DNA of 64,000 nucleotides from Chitinophaga sp. YR573 (lineage in GTDB: Bacteria > Bacteroidota > Bacteroidia > Chitinophagales > Chitinophagaceae). The stretch is from contig NZ_FOJF01000002.1 of assembly GCF_900110995.1 (NCBI RefSeq), positions 1,054,001-1,118,000 of the forward strand, in the 5' to 3' direction. Position numbers and translations under genes: made by a program. The notes beneath the pieces were generated by a model, which was not told the origin of the DNA, searched no databases, and saw only the letters and a list, made by a program, of their open reading frames with translations. The number at the start of each line of letters is the position of its first letter. Position 1 is the stretch's first letter. Below are positions 44,674 to 51,803 of this stretch, piece by piece.

Positions 44674-45507
44674 ATGAAATTCTATATTCTGTGTCTATTG
44701 TTGTTCTCTAATAGTTTATTTGCTCAATCACTTCTTGAATTCAATAAGAGTTACATTGAGTGTGAAGATAGATGGATTGCATATCCCGGTAAGGATAGCT
44801 CTTATACTTTTGGCTTTGTATATATAGACCCGCAAGCAGGACCAACGATGCATTATGGAGGTGATTTTAAAATTACGACAGATGGGAAATTTCAGCTTGG
44901 TCCCGGGATTAAAATTGATGGAACGCTTAAAGTACGATTAATACCTGGTGGCAGGCAGGTTGCAATAATACCGGAAAGTAAACTATCAGAATTAAAATTG
45001 CCTGTTATACCAGATTGGCTGAATAATTATAAATCTGATACGACGTCTGCGAAGCATTTATATACCTGGGGATATATTTATAATGAATGGGATAAGCCGG
45101 AATTAGCGCTTTCTTTCTTAGAGAGGGCAATGCAGATAGAGCCTGGGTATAAAGATCTTGTATCAGAACTGGCATATTCTTATAATGCCACCAAACAATA
45201 CGAGAAAGCTTTTACGCTACTCGATAATGTTAAAGAGAAAACTTGCTATGTTTACAAGGAGTTCACTTATGCGTTAATAAAACTTGAGCGTCTGCAGGAG
45301 GCAACTACCAGTTGCTCAAAAGCTATGTCTGATTGTAATGATAAAAAAATGAAAGCCGAAATCGCCTATAATATAGCCTTTGAATATTTCAAAAGAAAGG
45401 ATAAGTCTAATTATCAGATATGGGCAAATGAAACAAAAAAATGGGCTGAACCCAATGACTTTTTCTTCACAAATATTGAAAAACTGGATAAAAAAATATT
45501 GGATTGA
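44674..45507 (+). CDS. Secreted tetratricopeptide-repeat protein
   Basis: Starting at 44674 gives a signal peptide (MKFYILCLLLFSNSLFAQ); the ATG at 44653 adds seven residues before it. The 277-residue protein has an N-terminal beta domain and three or so TPR units between about 125 and 240 (KPELALSFLERAMQIEPGYK, ELAYSYNATKQYEKAFTLLD, LERLQEATTSCSKAM). It may be a periplasmic scaffold; there is no partner gene. It is the last gene before the second tRNA-Pro copy. Confidence 0.8.
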   Translation: MKFYILCLLLFSNSLFAQSLLEFNKSYIECEDRWIAYPGKDSSYTFGFVYIDPQAGPTMHYGGDFKITTDGKFQLGPGIKIDGTLKVRLIPGGRQVAIIPESKLSELKLPVIPDWLNNYKSDTTSAKHLYTWGYIYNEWDKPELALSFLERAMQIEPGYKDLVSELAYSYNATKQYEKAFTLLDNVKEKTCYVYKEFTYALIKLERLQEATTSCSKAMSDCNDKKMKAEIAYNIAFEYFKRKDKSNYQIWANETKKWAEPNDFFFTNIEKLDKKILD

Positions 45508-45825
45508 AGCTATTCTTTTTTATAATTTGTTTGTCTATGACATATTTTGAGGCTCCGTCTTTTGCAGGGATATTGAAATAGATTTCATATAATTCTCTGT
45601 GTAAGATGGAACAGAACGCCTAAATTTTATTTATAATAATTTTGATATTACTATATTTGCGACTCTTACTCTTGGGTAAGGGATTAACGGAAATTGTAGG
45701 AACAGTATTAAATCCTTTCTGGATTTAGTATTTAGGATGAGAAGATCTTTTTACATAAGTCATTAATAATAAACGATTTATCAGAGCTTATATGACATTC
45801 CTGTTATCATTATGGTATTAAGGGA
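45508..45825. other. Orphan promoter and hairpins next to att copy
   Basis: No coding frame is supported. TATATTTG (45652-45659) is a good -7 box. It is followed by CTTAC...GTAAG and by TAAATCC-TTTCT-GGATTTA, two small hairpins, with a T run about 110 bp after the box. This could be a small RNA or a relic promoter. Confidence 0.3.
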
Positions 45826-45863
45826 TGCAAGAGGTCGCTGGTTCGAATCCAGTCGTCCCGACT
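45826..45863 (+). repeat. Right copy of 38-bp direct repeat (tRNA-Pro 3' fragment)
   Basis: Identical to 11223-11260, the 3' part of tRNA-Pro. It is preceded by GGGA where the true gene has GGGG, and nothing resembling the tRNA 5' half is upstream. It is the copy a tRNA-targeting integrase would leave at the far end of its element. Confidence 0.85.
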
Positions 45864-45870
45864 TAAAAAA

Positions 45871-45897
45871 GGCCAACTGATTACAGTTGGCCTTTTT
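45871..45897 (+). terminator. Terminator behind the tRNA fragment
   Basis: GGCCAACTG (45871-45879) pairs with CAGTTGGCC (45884-45892), followed by TTTTT. It is probably the original terminator of tRNA-Pro before the insertion, because it directly follows the displaced tRNA end. Confidence 0.85.
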
Positions 45898-45949
45898 GGT
45901 TTTAATCTGCTCACATCATTTCCTTATAGAAATATATTATTTTTTAAAT

Positions 45950-47584
45950 ATGCAAATTACCAAACTTGAGCTCAGAAACTTTAAGCGGTTTACAGATTTG
46001 ACGATTGATAACATACCATCAACTTCAAAACTAGTATTGCTAATTGGTTCTAATGGTTCAGGGAAATCATCTGTCTTTGATGGTTTGGATTTTGTCAGGC
46101 AGCGAATAACCGTTGACAAAGAGTTTATTCTTATTGACGACACTGATTTTGGGCCTTATTATAGTAAAAACAAACTTACACCTGAAGTTAATGTAACTTT
46201 TTCTAATGGAAGTCGAATAGGACTACCTACTGGTGCATCTGAAAATATATCAGGGACTGTTACTCAAAAAATGATAGGGCGGTCAAGTATACGTATTGTT
46301 CCAAGAATTACAGACACTGGAGATAGTAAGCATATTAAGTCTAATACGGATGCCCCAAAATCATTCATTGATGTAGATGATCGATTTGTTAATGATATTT
46401 CAATGTATATCCAGCAGATTGATAATGCACTTAGAGAACCTGTGTTTAGTGGTAAATCTGCGGATACACTGAAAATATTTCAGGACTTTATTCAGCCGTT
46501 GAATATTTCATTAATAAATATTTTAGGAGGAGATGCATCAACGACAATTCAGATTGCAGAATTTGAAAACCCTAGTCCACAGAGTAGTGGTACATTGATA
46601 TTCCGGAAAGGAAATTCTAAAATAAAATATGATCTTTTAAGTCATGGTGAAAAGCAGGTTGTTATTCTTCTTTTAAACTTTATAGTAAGAAAAGAGTACT
46701 ATAAAGATGCCATTATTTACATTGATGAGATGGACTGTCATCTTAATACATCTCTTCAATCGAGACTGCTTGCTGAGATTGTGAATGTTTGGATTCCTGA
46801 TAATGCTCAGTTATGGACGGCTTCTCACGCTTTAGGTTTTATTGATTTTGCAAGGAATGCAGACAATGCTTCTATTGTTGATTTGGATTTACTGAATTTT
46901 GATATCCCTCAGGTTATACTACCAGAACCCAAGGAAAGCATGGAAGTATATGAAATTGCGTTACCTAAAGAAACAATGAAAAATATCCTGAAAGGATATA
47001 AACTAGTAATAGCCGAAAATCAGAATGACAAACATTATAACCTGGCATTAAATGAGGCAGGATATTTTTTTCTGCCTGCAAATGATAGTAGAGAAGTATT
47101 TTTAACGATAAAAGGAGATACAAGTAAACTTGGTTTAAGAGATAGAGATTACTTAAAGGATACTGAAATAACTGCTATTCAGGCTAAATTTCCAAATTTG
47201 AGGATACTCAAGTATTATGCATTTGAAAATTATATTTATCATCCGGATAATTTGGCAGAATTAGGGTGGAGTGGATATAATAAAGAGATGTATGTAGAGG
47301 AAATCATTGAACAAAAAAAAAGGAACCTTCTTCAAATTGCAGCTAAGATTGCCGTTGCCCGTCAAAGTTATATTGAGTTTAAAGAAGGTATAAAAAACGA
47401 TACAGACATCTCGATGATTTTATCATCTTTAGAAAGCAATGATTTCGATTCCTTCTATCCTTTTTTTAGTATGAAAAGTTATTATAACAAAACTTATTTG
47501 CGACAGTTTAGTTATAGCATAAGTGATTTGGTAAAAACTAAGTGGTTTAAATCGAATCTGACCAATTTATTAAATAAGGAGTAA
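45950..47584 (+). CDS. OLD-like AAA ATPase with TOPRIM/DUF4435-like C terminus
   Basis: I start at 45950 (MQITKLELRNFKRF), the usual beginning of RecF/OLD-type ATPases; the longer frame begins inside the terminator. In the 544-residue protein the Walker A is GSNGSGKS (33-40), the ABC-type signature LSHGEKQ (230-236), Walker B IIYIDEMD (255-262) and the switch His in TASH (290-293). The C-terminal part has AENQND (E356), GLRDRDYL (D398, D400) and ENYIYHP (426-432), the order of acidic residues in TOPRIM/DUF4435 nucleases. Such two-domain proteins often defend against phage. The gene is AT-rich and sits directly beside the tRNA 3' copy, as cargo would. Confidence 0.8.
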   Translation: MQITKLELRNFKRFTDLTIDNIPSTSKLVLLIGSNGSGKSSVFDGLDFVRQRITVDKEFILIDDTDFGPYYSKNKLTPEVNVTFSNGSRIGLPTGASENISGTVTQKMIGRSSIRIVPRITDTGDSKHIKSNTDAPKSFIDVDDRFVNDISMYIQQIDNALREPVFSGKSADTLKIFQDFIQPLNISLINILGGDASTTIQIAEFENPSPQSSGTLIFRKGNSKIKYDLLSHGEKQVVILLLNFIVRKEYYKDAIIYIDEMDCHLNTSLQSRLLAEIVNVWIPDNAQLWTASHALGFIDFARNADNASIVDLDLLNFDIPQVILPEPKESMEVYEIALPKETMKNILKGYKLVIAENQNDKHYNLALNEAGYFFLPANDSREVFLTIKGDTSKLGLRDRDYLKDTEITAIQAKFPNLRILKYYAFENYIYHPDNLAELGWSGYNKEMYVEEIIEQKKRNLLQIAAKIAVARQSYIEFKEGIKNDTDISMILSSLESNDFDSFYPFFSMKSYYNKTYLRQFSYSISDLVKTKWFKSNLTNLLNKE

Positions 47585-47660
47585 TTATTGAGTTTGGAAT
47601 TGTACTGGTTTGAATCTAGCCCCGATAAAAAGCTCTCATTACACTACGAAAAATTGAATC

Positions 47661-48497
47661 TTAATATTTCAAAAGATATTCCGGATCACCTTCATGTTCA
47701 TTTCTTACATCCTCCGGAATAGGGTACTTCCAATAATCCAATCCCTGAATTTGCAGAAAACGGACTACTTCCATTTTAATTTTATATTCCTCAGAATCTA
47801 ATGAGAATTGAAGCATCCGAAGAAAATCCAGAATGTTCAATTCTCCTATATTTATTGGAGAACCATAACTATTAAGTATTTGTCGTGTATTTTCATCCAG
47901 AGCAATAGTTTTTGCTGAAAATTTCAGGTTATTAAAATCAGCGCCATGATCGATCAGATATTTAGCCATTTCTATATCATAGTTAACAAAAGCTTCTGCT
48001 AATGGAGTCACCATCGAGCCATTAGTCAAATTAACATCTGCTCCATTTTCTGCAAGTATTTTTACATTATCCCACAGATGATAAGAAACTGCGGCCAGCA
48101 ATGGTGTTTGATTTTGATAACCTAGCTCGCTCTCTGATAAAGGATTGGGATTAGCTCCATATTTTAAAAGTAGTTCTAGAAATCTTGAAGTCGACCCTTC
48201 TTTAGCAGCATCAATAATAGGTAAAGGAAAAGGGTTGGTATAAAGGGTGGGAGTATCTTGCCAATTAGGGGCCGCGCCTAATTCTAACAGTTTCTCAAAG
48301 GAATTTATCTTTCCACTAAAAATACACCAATTAAGCAAACTTACTCCATGAAAAGGATCAGCATAGTCCAGATTCATATTCTCTTCTTTTACAAGCCTTT
48401 CCATAGTTTCCAAATCTTCCTTCCCGGCAGCCTTCATCAGTTTCCTGTAATTTCCGGTATAAATATTTGGTGTTCTTATTAGATGACCTTTTGGCAT
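47661..48497 (-). CDS. Ankyrin-repeat protein
   Basis: This 278-residue protein has no signal peptide and about five ankyrin units (for example VSLLNWCIFSGKINSFEKLL, PIIDAAKEGSTSRFLELLL, TPLLAAVSYHLWDNVKILAE, TPLAEAFVNYDIEMAKYLID). Ankyrin stacks bind proteins. The target is unknown; it converges with the AAA ATPase gene and is similarly AT-rich. Confidence 0.88.
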   Translation of the reverse strand: MPKGHLIRTPNIYTGNYRKLMKAAGKEDLETMERLVKEENMNLDYADPFHGVSLLNWCIFSGKINSFEKLLELGAAPNWQDTPTLYTNPFPLPIIDAAKEGSTSRFLELLLKYGANPNPLSESELGYQNQTPLLAAVSYHLWDNVKILAENGADVNLTNGSMVTPLAEAFVNYDIEMAKYLIDHGADFNNLKFSAKTIALDENTRQILNSYGSPINIGELNILDFLRMLQFSLDSEEYKIKMEVVRFLQIQGLDYWKYPIPEDVRNEHEGDPEYLLKY

Positions 48498-48627
48498 AAT
48501 TGTAATCTATCTATGAATGATTTTACAAAGCTATATTACATGTATGCAGTCTTTTTGCGCAGTAAAGCAAAGGCAAAAAATGGATAGTACAATTTTAGGA
48601 TGTCAGTTACCCTAATGTCAATATCCG

Positions 48628-48635
48628 TACTTTTG
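48628..48635 (+). promoter_or_regulatory. -7 box of SnoaL-like gene
   Basis: TACTTTTG fits TAnnTTTG and lies 58 bp before the start at 48694. Confidence 0.4.
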
Positions 48636-48693
48636 TTCTTCACAAACTTGCTTGCCACTTAATCAACCCGATCAATAATTAAATTATAAATAA

Positions 48694-49089
48694 ATGAAGA
48701 CAACAAATAATGAAGAACAAATACGTGAAGCCCTAAATGCGCATTGGCATGCGTCGGCAGCCGGTGATGCAAATGCGGAACATGATATTTACGATGACGA
48801 CGCCATCTGTGATTATCCACAGTCTGGCGAACGAATCCTCGGACGTAGCAATTTGCAGGCCTTGCGGAGTCATCATCCGGGTAAGCCGTCAGGCTTCAAT
48901 ATAAAGCGAATTCTCGGCAAAGGCGATCTCTGGATAACAGAATACACAATCACCTACCAGGAGCAACGAGCATACACTGTGAGCATTATGGAGTTTCGCA
49001 ATGGTAAGGTCATCCATGAGACGCAGTATTTCGCAGATGCTTTCGAGGCGCCGGCCTGGCGAAGTCAATGGGTTCAGCAGATGGTGTGA
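48694..49089 (+). CDS. NTF2-fold (SnoaL-like) protein
   Basis: The 131-residue protein starts with EEQIREALNAHWHASAAGDANAEHDIY and continues with DDAICDYPQSGERILGRSNL and the late strand YTVSIMEFRNGKVIHETQYF. This is the ester-cyclase/ketosteroid-isomerase-like layout. Its GC content is higher than in the neighbouring ankyrin and AAA genes, so it probably has a different origin. Confidence 0.85.
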   Translation: MKTTNNEEQIREALNAHWHASAAGDANAEHDIYDDDAICDYPQSGERILGRSNLQALRSHHPGKPSGFNIKRILGKGDLWITEYTITYQEQRAYTVSIMEFRNGKVIHETQYFADAFEAPAWRSQWVQQMV

Positions 49090-49176
49090 CACAGCATTTG
49101 TTACAGGCGCGATTTGTTAATTAGGTGTTTACAGTACATAATTTTCATCACTCTTTATTGCGTTCATGCTGGAATG

Positions 49177-49755
49177 TTACCATTTCGAATAAGTAAGTGG
49201 CGGTCCTACTAATTTTAGTCCATACTCGTGAAAGAATTTGTCCTTTTCTTCGTCTGTCTTAATATTCTTGCTTGCACCCTCGCTGATTTTTTTAAACATT
49301 GCTTCCATTTTACCAGCGGGCTGATAAAACATCAATATTTTGGCTTCTCCTTTGCCAACTTTTGCGAAAGCGTGAGGCACCATCCTGGGGCCAAAAACAG
49401 TGTCGCCCGCTTTGGCGGTAAAGGTTTCTTCACCTACTTTAAATAAAAACTCTCCTTTGAGTATATACCAAAATTCATCCTGTTCGTAATGCAAATGAAA
49501 GGAAGGGCCACCTTCTTTTACCCTTGTTGACTCAAATACATATACATCCCCATCAGTGTCAGTGGTAGACACCTTTGTGTAAAAGGTGTCTCCTGTAAAT
49601 AAAGATATAGGCTTACCGAAGCGGTCTTCTCCAGAGACAACTTTAATGGCTTTATTTCCTCTATCTTTCTTATCATTTTTTGCCATAGCAGCAAAGGGAG
49701 TAGTCAGGGACCCAGCGGCTGCTAAAATAATTTTCAGAAATGAATTGCGTTTCAT
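49177..49755 (-). CDS. Exported cupin-domain protein
   Basis: The 192-residue protein has an N-terminal signal (MKRNSFLKIILAAAGSLTTPFAAMA) and one cupin_2 barrel: SFHLHYEQDEFWYILKGEF for motif 1 (His, His, Glu metal ligands) and GDTVFGPRMVPHAFAKV for motif 2. Small exported cupins bind a metal and may act as dioxygenases or isomerases; the substrate is unknown. Confidence 0.87.
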   Translation of the reverse strand: MKRNSFLKIILAAAGSLTTPFAAMAKNDKKDRGNKAIKVVSGEDRFGKPISLFTGDTFYTKVSTTDTDGDVYVFESTRVKEGGPSFHLHYEQDEFWYILKGEFLFKVGEETFTAKAGDTVFGPRMVPHAFAKVGKGEAKILMFYQPAGKMEAMFKKISEGASKNIKTDEEKDKFFHEYGLKLVGPPLTYSKW

Positions 49756-49986
49756 AAAGATTATTGTTTAATAAGGAAAATGTCTGCTTGTGAAATGACG
49801 AACAACGTCCGGCATTGAAAATATTTACTTATTATATGAATAAATATATCGAAGAATGTAGTGAATCCCTCCGGAAATATTGCATTAGCTATAGGTTATA
49901 TGTCTAAGCTGATGAATTTCTGTTAAGTCATACAAAAAGTGGTTAGGAATTTGTCCTGTTGTCCCAACAAAAAATGAAAAGAGTCT

Positions 49987-50280
49987 TCAAGTCGTTGGAT
50001 TTTTTTTCGCAACATGTAATGTCGTTTGCTGGTTGGTATGTACAACATTGGAGTATACGAAGTTCTGATTCAAGTTGTCTTTCCAAAGTAAAGATCCGTC
50101 TTTGGAATCAAGCGCGAGCAATTGTACCAGTCCGCCTATAAATATTGCATCCCGGTAATGTACACTTACATAGTAAGTTTTTTTTGTGCTGTTCCTGGCG
50201 GTGACAGTAAATGTTTTTACTGTTCTGAAATCTTTAGTAACACTACTAAGAGGCTCAATTCTAACGCCTTTAAATGCCAA
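49987..50280 (-). CDS. Short protein or remnant with one PQQ-propeller-like motif
   Basis: The 97-residue frame contains LLALDSKDGSLLWKDNL, which matches a single blade of PQQ/outer-membrane (BamB-like) propellers. One blade cannot fold alone, there is no signal peptide, and no promoter is visible. I take it as the remains of a longer gene. It belongs to a gene-poor stretch (49756-50562) that also holds a tRNA-end-like sequence and an inverted repeat. Confidence 0.35.
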   Translation of the reverse strand: MAFKGVRIEPLSSVTKDFRTVKTFTVTARNSTKKTYYVSVHYRDAIFIGGLVQLLALDSKDGSLLWKDNLNQNFVYSNVVHTNQQTTLHVAKKNPTT

Positions 50281-50338
50281 TATAAATAGAAGTGAATCTT
50301 CTTTTGCTGGTAATTGGTTTTAGAGCGTGTTAGAGAAG

Positions 50339-50512
50339 TGTTCGGGAAGTGTTCGGGAAGTGTTGTAGAATTGACCGGTGGTAGATAGTTGGTTGATCAT
50401 TGGTAAGAGGGGGGCTGGTAGTCTCCAGCCGATCAAACCCCGACCAACCAACGATCAACTAACTATCAAAGGGCGATCTACCTATAGAGACTTCCCGAAC
50501 GCTCTTCGAACA
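50339..50512. repeat. 174-bp imperfect inverted repeat with tandem sub-repeats
   Basis: Outer arms 50339-50361 and 50490-50512 match with a few mismatches; the left arm itself is a tandem of GTTCGGGAAGT. Middle arms 50384-50404 and 50447-50467 match at 19 of 21 positions. The centre has GGCTGG (50413-50418) and CCAGCC (50425-50430). The RNA or DNA could fold into one long stem. There is no open frame. It may be a MITE-like element or a structured RNA. Confidence 0.75.
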
Positions 50513-50562
50513 GTCACTCCTCAAACTGAAAATTCTGTTAAATTCCGGATCTGTGTAGATAA

Positions 50563-51030
50563 ATTACACGCATTGGTTTAATTTCGCATAACGAACTGAA
50601 GGAAGGAAAGGGCCCTTTCCAGTTGTTGAAAAACACCTCCACTTTGTCGCAATTAGCTACAGTTAACCCTGATTTAACCCACGTAGCACAATTATTAGTA
50701 AAATTTAAAAACAACAACATCAGAACACAATTAAAAAGACCGTTCGGTGGCTTTTCAGGCAAAGATCAGCGCTATAAGTTTGGCCTGGTTACCCGTCTGT
50801 TAGGATACATTAGTGACCTGATAGAGATAAGCCTCCAGGAGCATAAAGTATCAGCATCTGCTATGGCTTATAATCTCAAATATGCAGTGACAGGTGTATC
50901 ACCTGATTTTAGTATCAATTTGCCTCAGTTATCTTTTAACCGTGGGAAGTTTGGTCCTGAAAGTATTGCTGCTGAAGGGTTAGCAGGCGCTAAAGTTAAA
51001 TTTACATGGACAAATTTTAAAATACATTTA
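50563..51030 (+). pseudogene. Truncated DUF6266 paralogue fused to the next gene
   Basis: This open frame has no ATG before codon 81 (the first possible start is TTG at 50623). Its translation matches the middle part of the DUF6266 protein that follows: KFGLVTRLLGYISDLIEISL with NKFLSGFIPYVQVGF, AYNLKYAVTGVSPDFSINL with GYQIKQALTGQYPDYIIDY, and VKFTWT with LVFSWT. Its own N terminus and C-terminal third are missing. It runs in frame into the intact gene at 51031. Confidence 0.55.
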
Positions 51031-51681
51031 ATGGCACGTTTAAAGAATGGCATTTTTTGGGGCATACAGGGAGTTGTAGGCAACCTGGAAGGGTACATAC
51101 TCAATGGCAAATATATTGTCCGTAGCCGTCGCCGTAAGAGTACAAAGCCACCCTCAGAAAAGCAGCTGGCATGCCGGAAAAGGCTGGCGGTAGTAAATAA
51201 ATTTTTGAGTGGATTTATTCCATATGTGCAGGTTGGTTTTGCTTATACCGGTGCAGAAAAAGGCTATACCGGATATCATGCGGCGACCGGTTACCAGATT
51301 AAACAAGCACTTACCGGACAGTATCCAGACTATATCATAGATTATACAAAAGTAAGGCTCACGGAGGGGCCAATGAGTAATGAGAATATTAATGCTGCTG
51401 TTGTCCGGCAGAATAACTACTTAGTATTTAGCTGGACGGCAGATCTGAGTTATAAACATAGCAGTGATCGTGTGATGCTACTAGCATATGCGCCCGCATT
51501 AAATGAAGCAGTTTACACGTTATGCGGAGCGAAAAGAATGGATGGTCGTGACGTATTATTATTGCCTGATAGTAGCTGGAAGGAAAAAGTGATAGAAATC
51601 TACCTCTCATTTGTGACCGAAGACCGCAAGCAATGTACTAATAGTTTATATCTTGGTCAGATGTTCACCGGTGTTTACTAA
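51031..51681 (+). CDS. DUF6266-family protein
   Basis: From the ATG at 51031 the 216 residues match the usual length and start of DUF6266 proteins: MARLKNGIFWGIQGVVGNLE, then Lys/Arg-rich KSTKPPSEKQLACRKR and the conserved TGYQIKQALTGQYPDYIIDY. Function is unknown; the family occurs in several copies in Bacteroidota genomes, often in variable regions. The frame is open upstream to 50563, so a 352-residue product from a TTG start is possible. The ATG has no good ribosome-binding site. Confidence 0.75.
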   Translation: MARLKNGIFWGIQGVVGNLEGYILNGKYIVRSRRRKSTKPPSEKQLACRKRLAVVNKFLSGFIPYVQVGFAYTGAEKGYTGYHAATGYQIKQALTGQYPDYIIDYTKVRLTEGPMSNENINAAVVRQNNYLVFSWTADLSYKHSSDRVMLLAYAPALNEAVYTLCGAKRMDGRDVLLLPDSSWKEKVIEIYLSFVTEDRKQCTNSLYLGQMFTGVY

Positions 51682-51752
51682 CTGTTTTTTGTTAAATTAC
51701 TATAGAGCTATGTACGATTGGCAGAAGGAGTTTATACCGTAATTATAAAATG

Positions 51753-51792
51753 TAAAAGAGCTTTCAACCCCAAAGATTTGAAAGCTCTTTTA
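51753..51792. terminator. Bidirectional terminator
   Basis: Fifteen-base perfect arms (51753-51767 and 51778-51792; core AGAGCTTTCAA) with A and T tracts lie between the convergent DUF6266 and sulfatase genes. Confidence 0.88.
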
Positions 51793-51803
51793 ATTAGAAA
51801 TGA

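Noticed and set aside
45821..45863. A second tRNA-Pro gene
   Set aside because: Only the 3' half is present; there is no acceptor 5' strand or D arm upstream, so it cannot fold as a tRNA.
47604..47626. Another T-arm-like sequence (CTGGTTTGAATCTAG) behind the ATPase gene
   Set aside because: It resembles the tRNA-Pro T arm at 13 of 15 bases, but the acceptor part does not align and the stretch is short, so chance is likely.
47588..47722. Open frame after the ATPase gene starting at TTG
   Set aside because: It overlaps the antisense end of the ankyrin gene and has no start signal; its protein-like look is probably the mirror of that gene.
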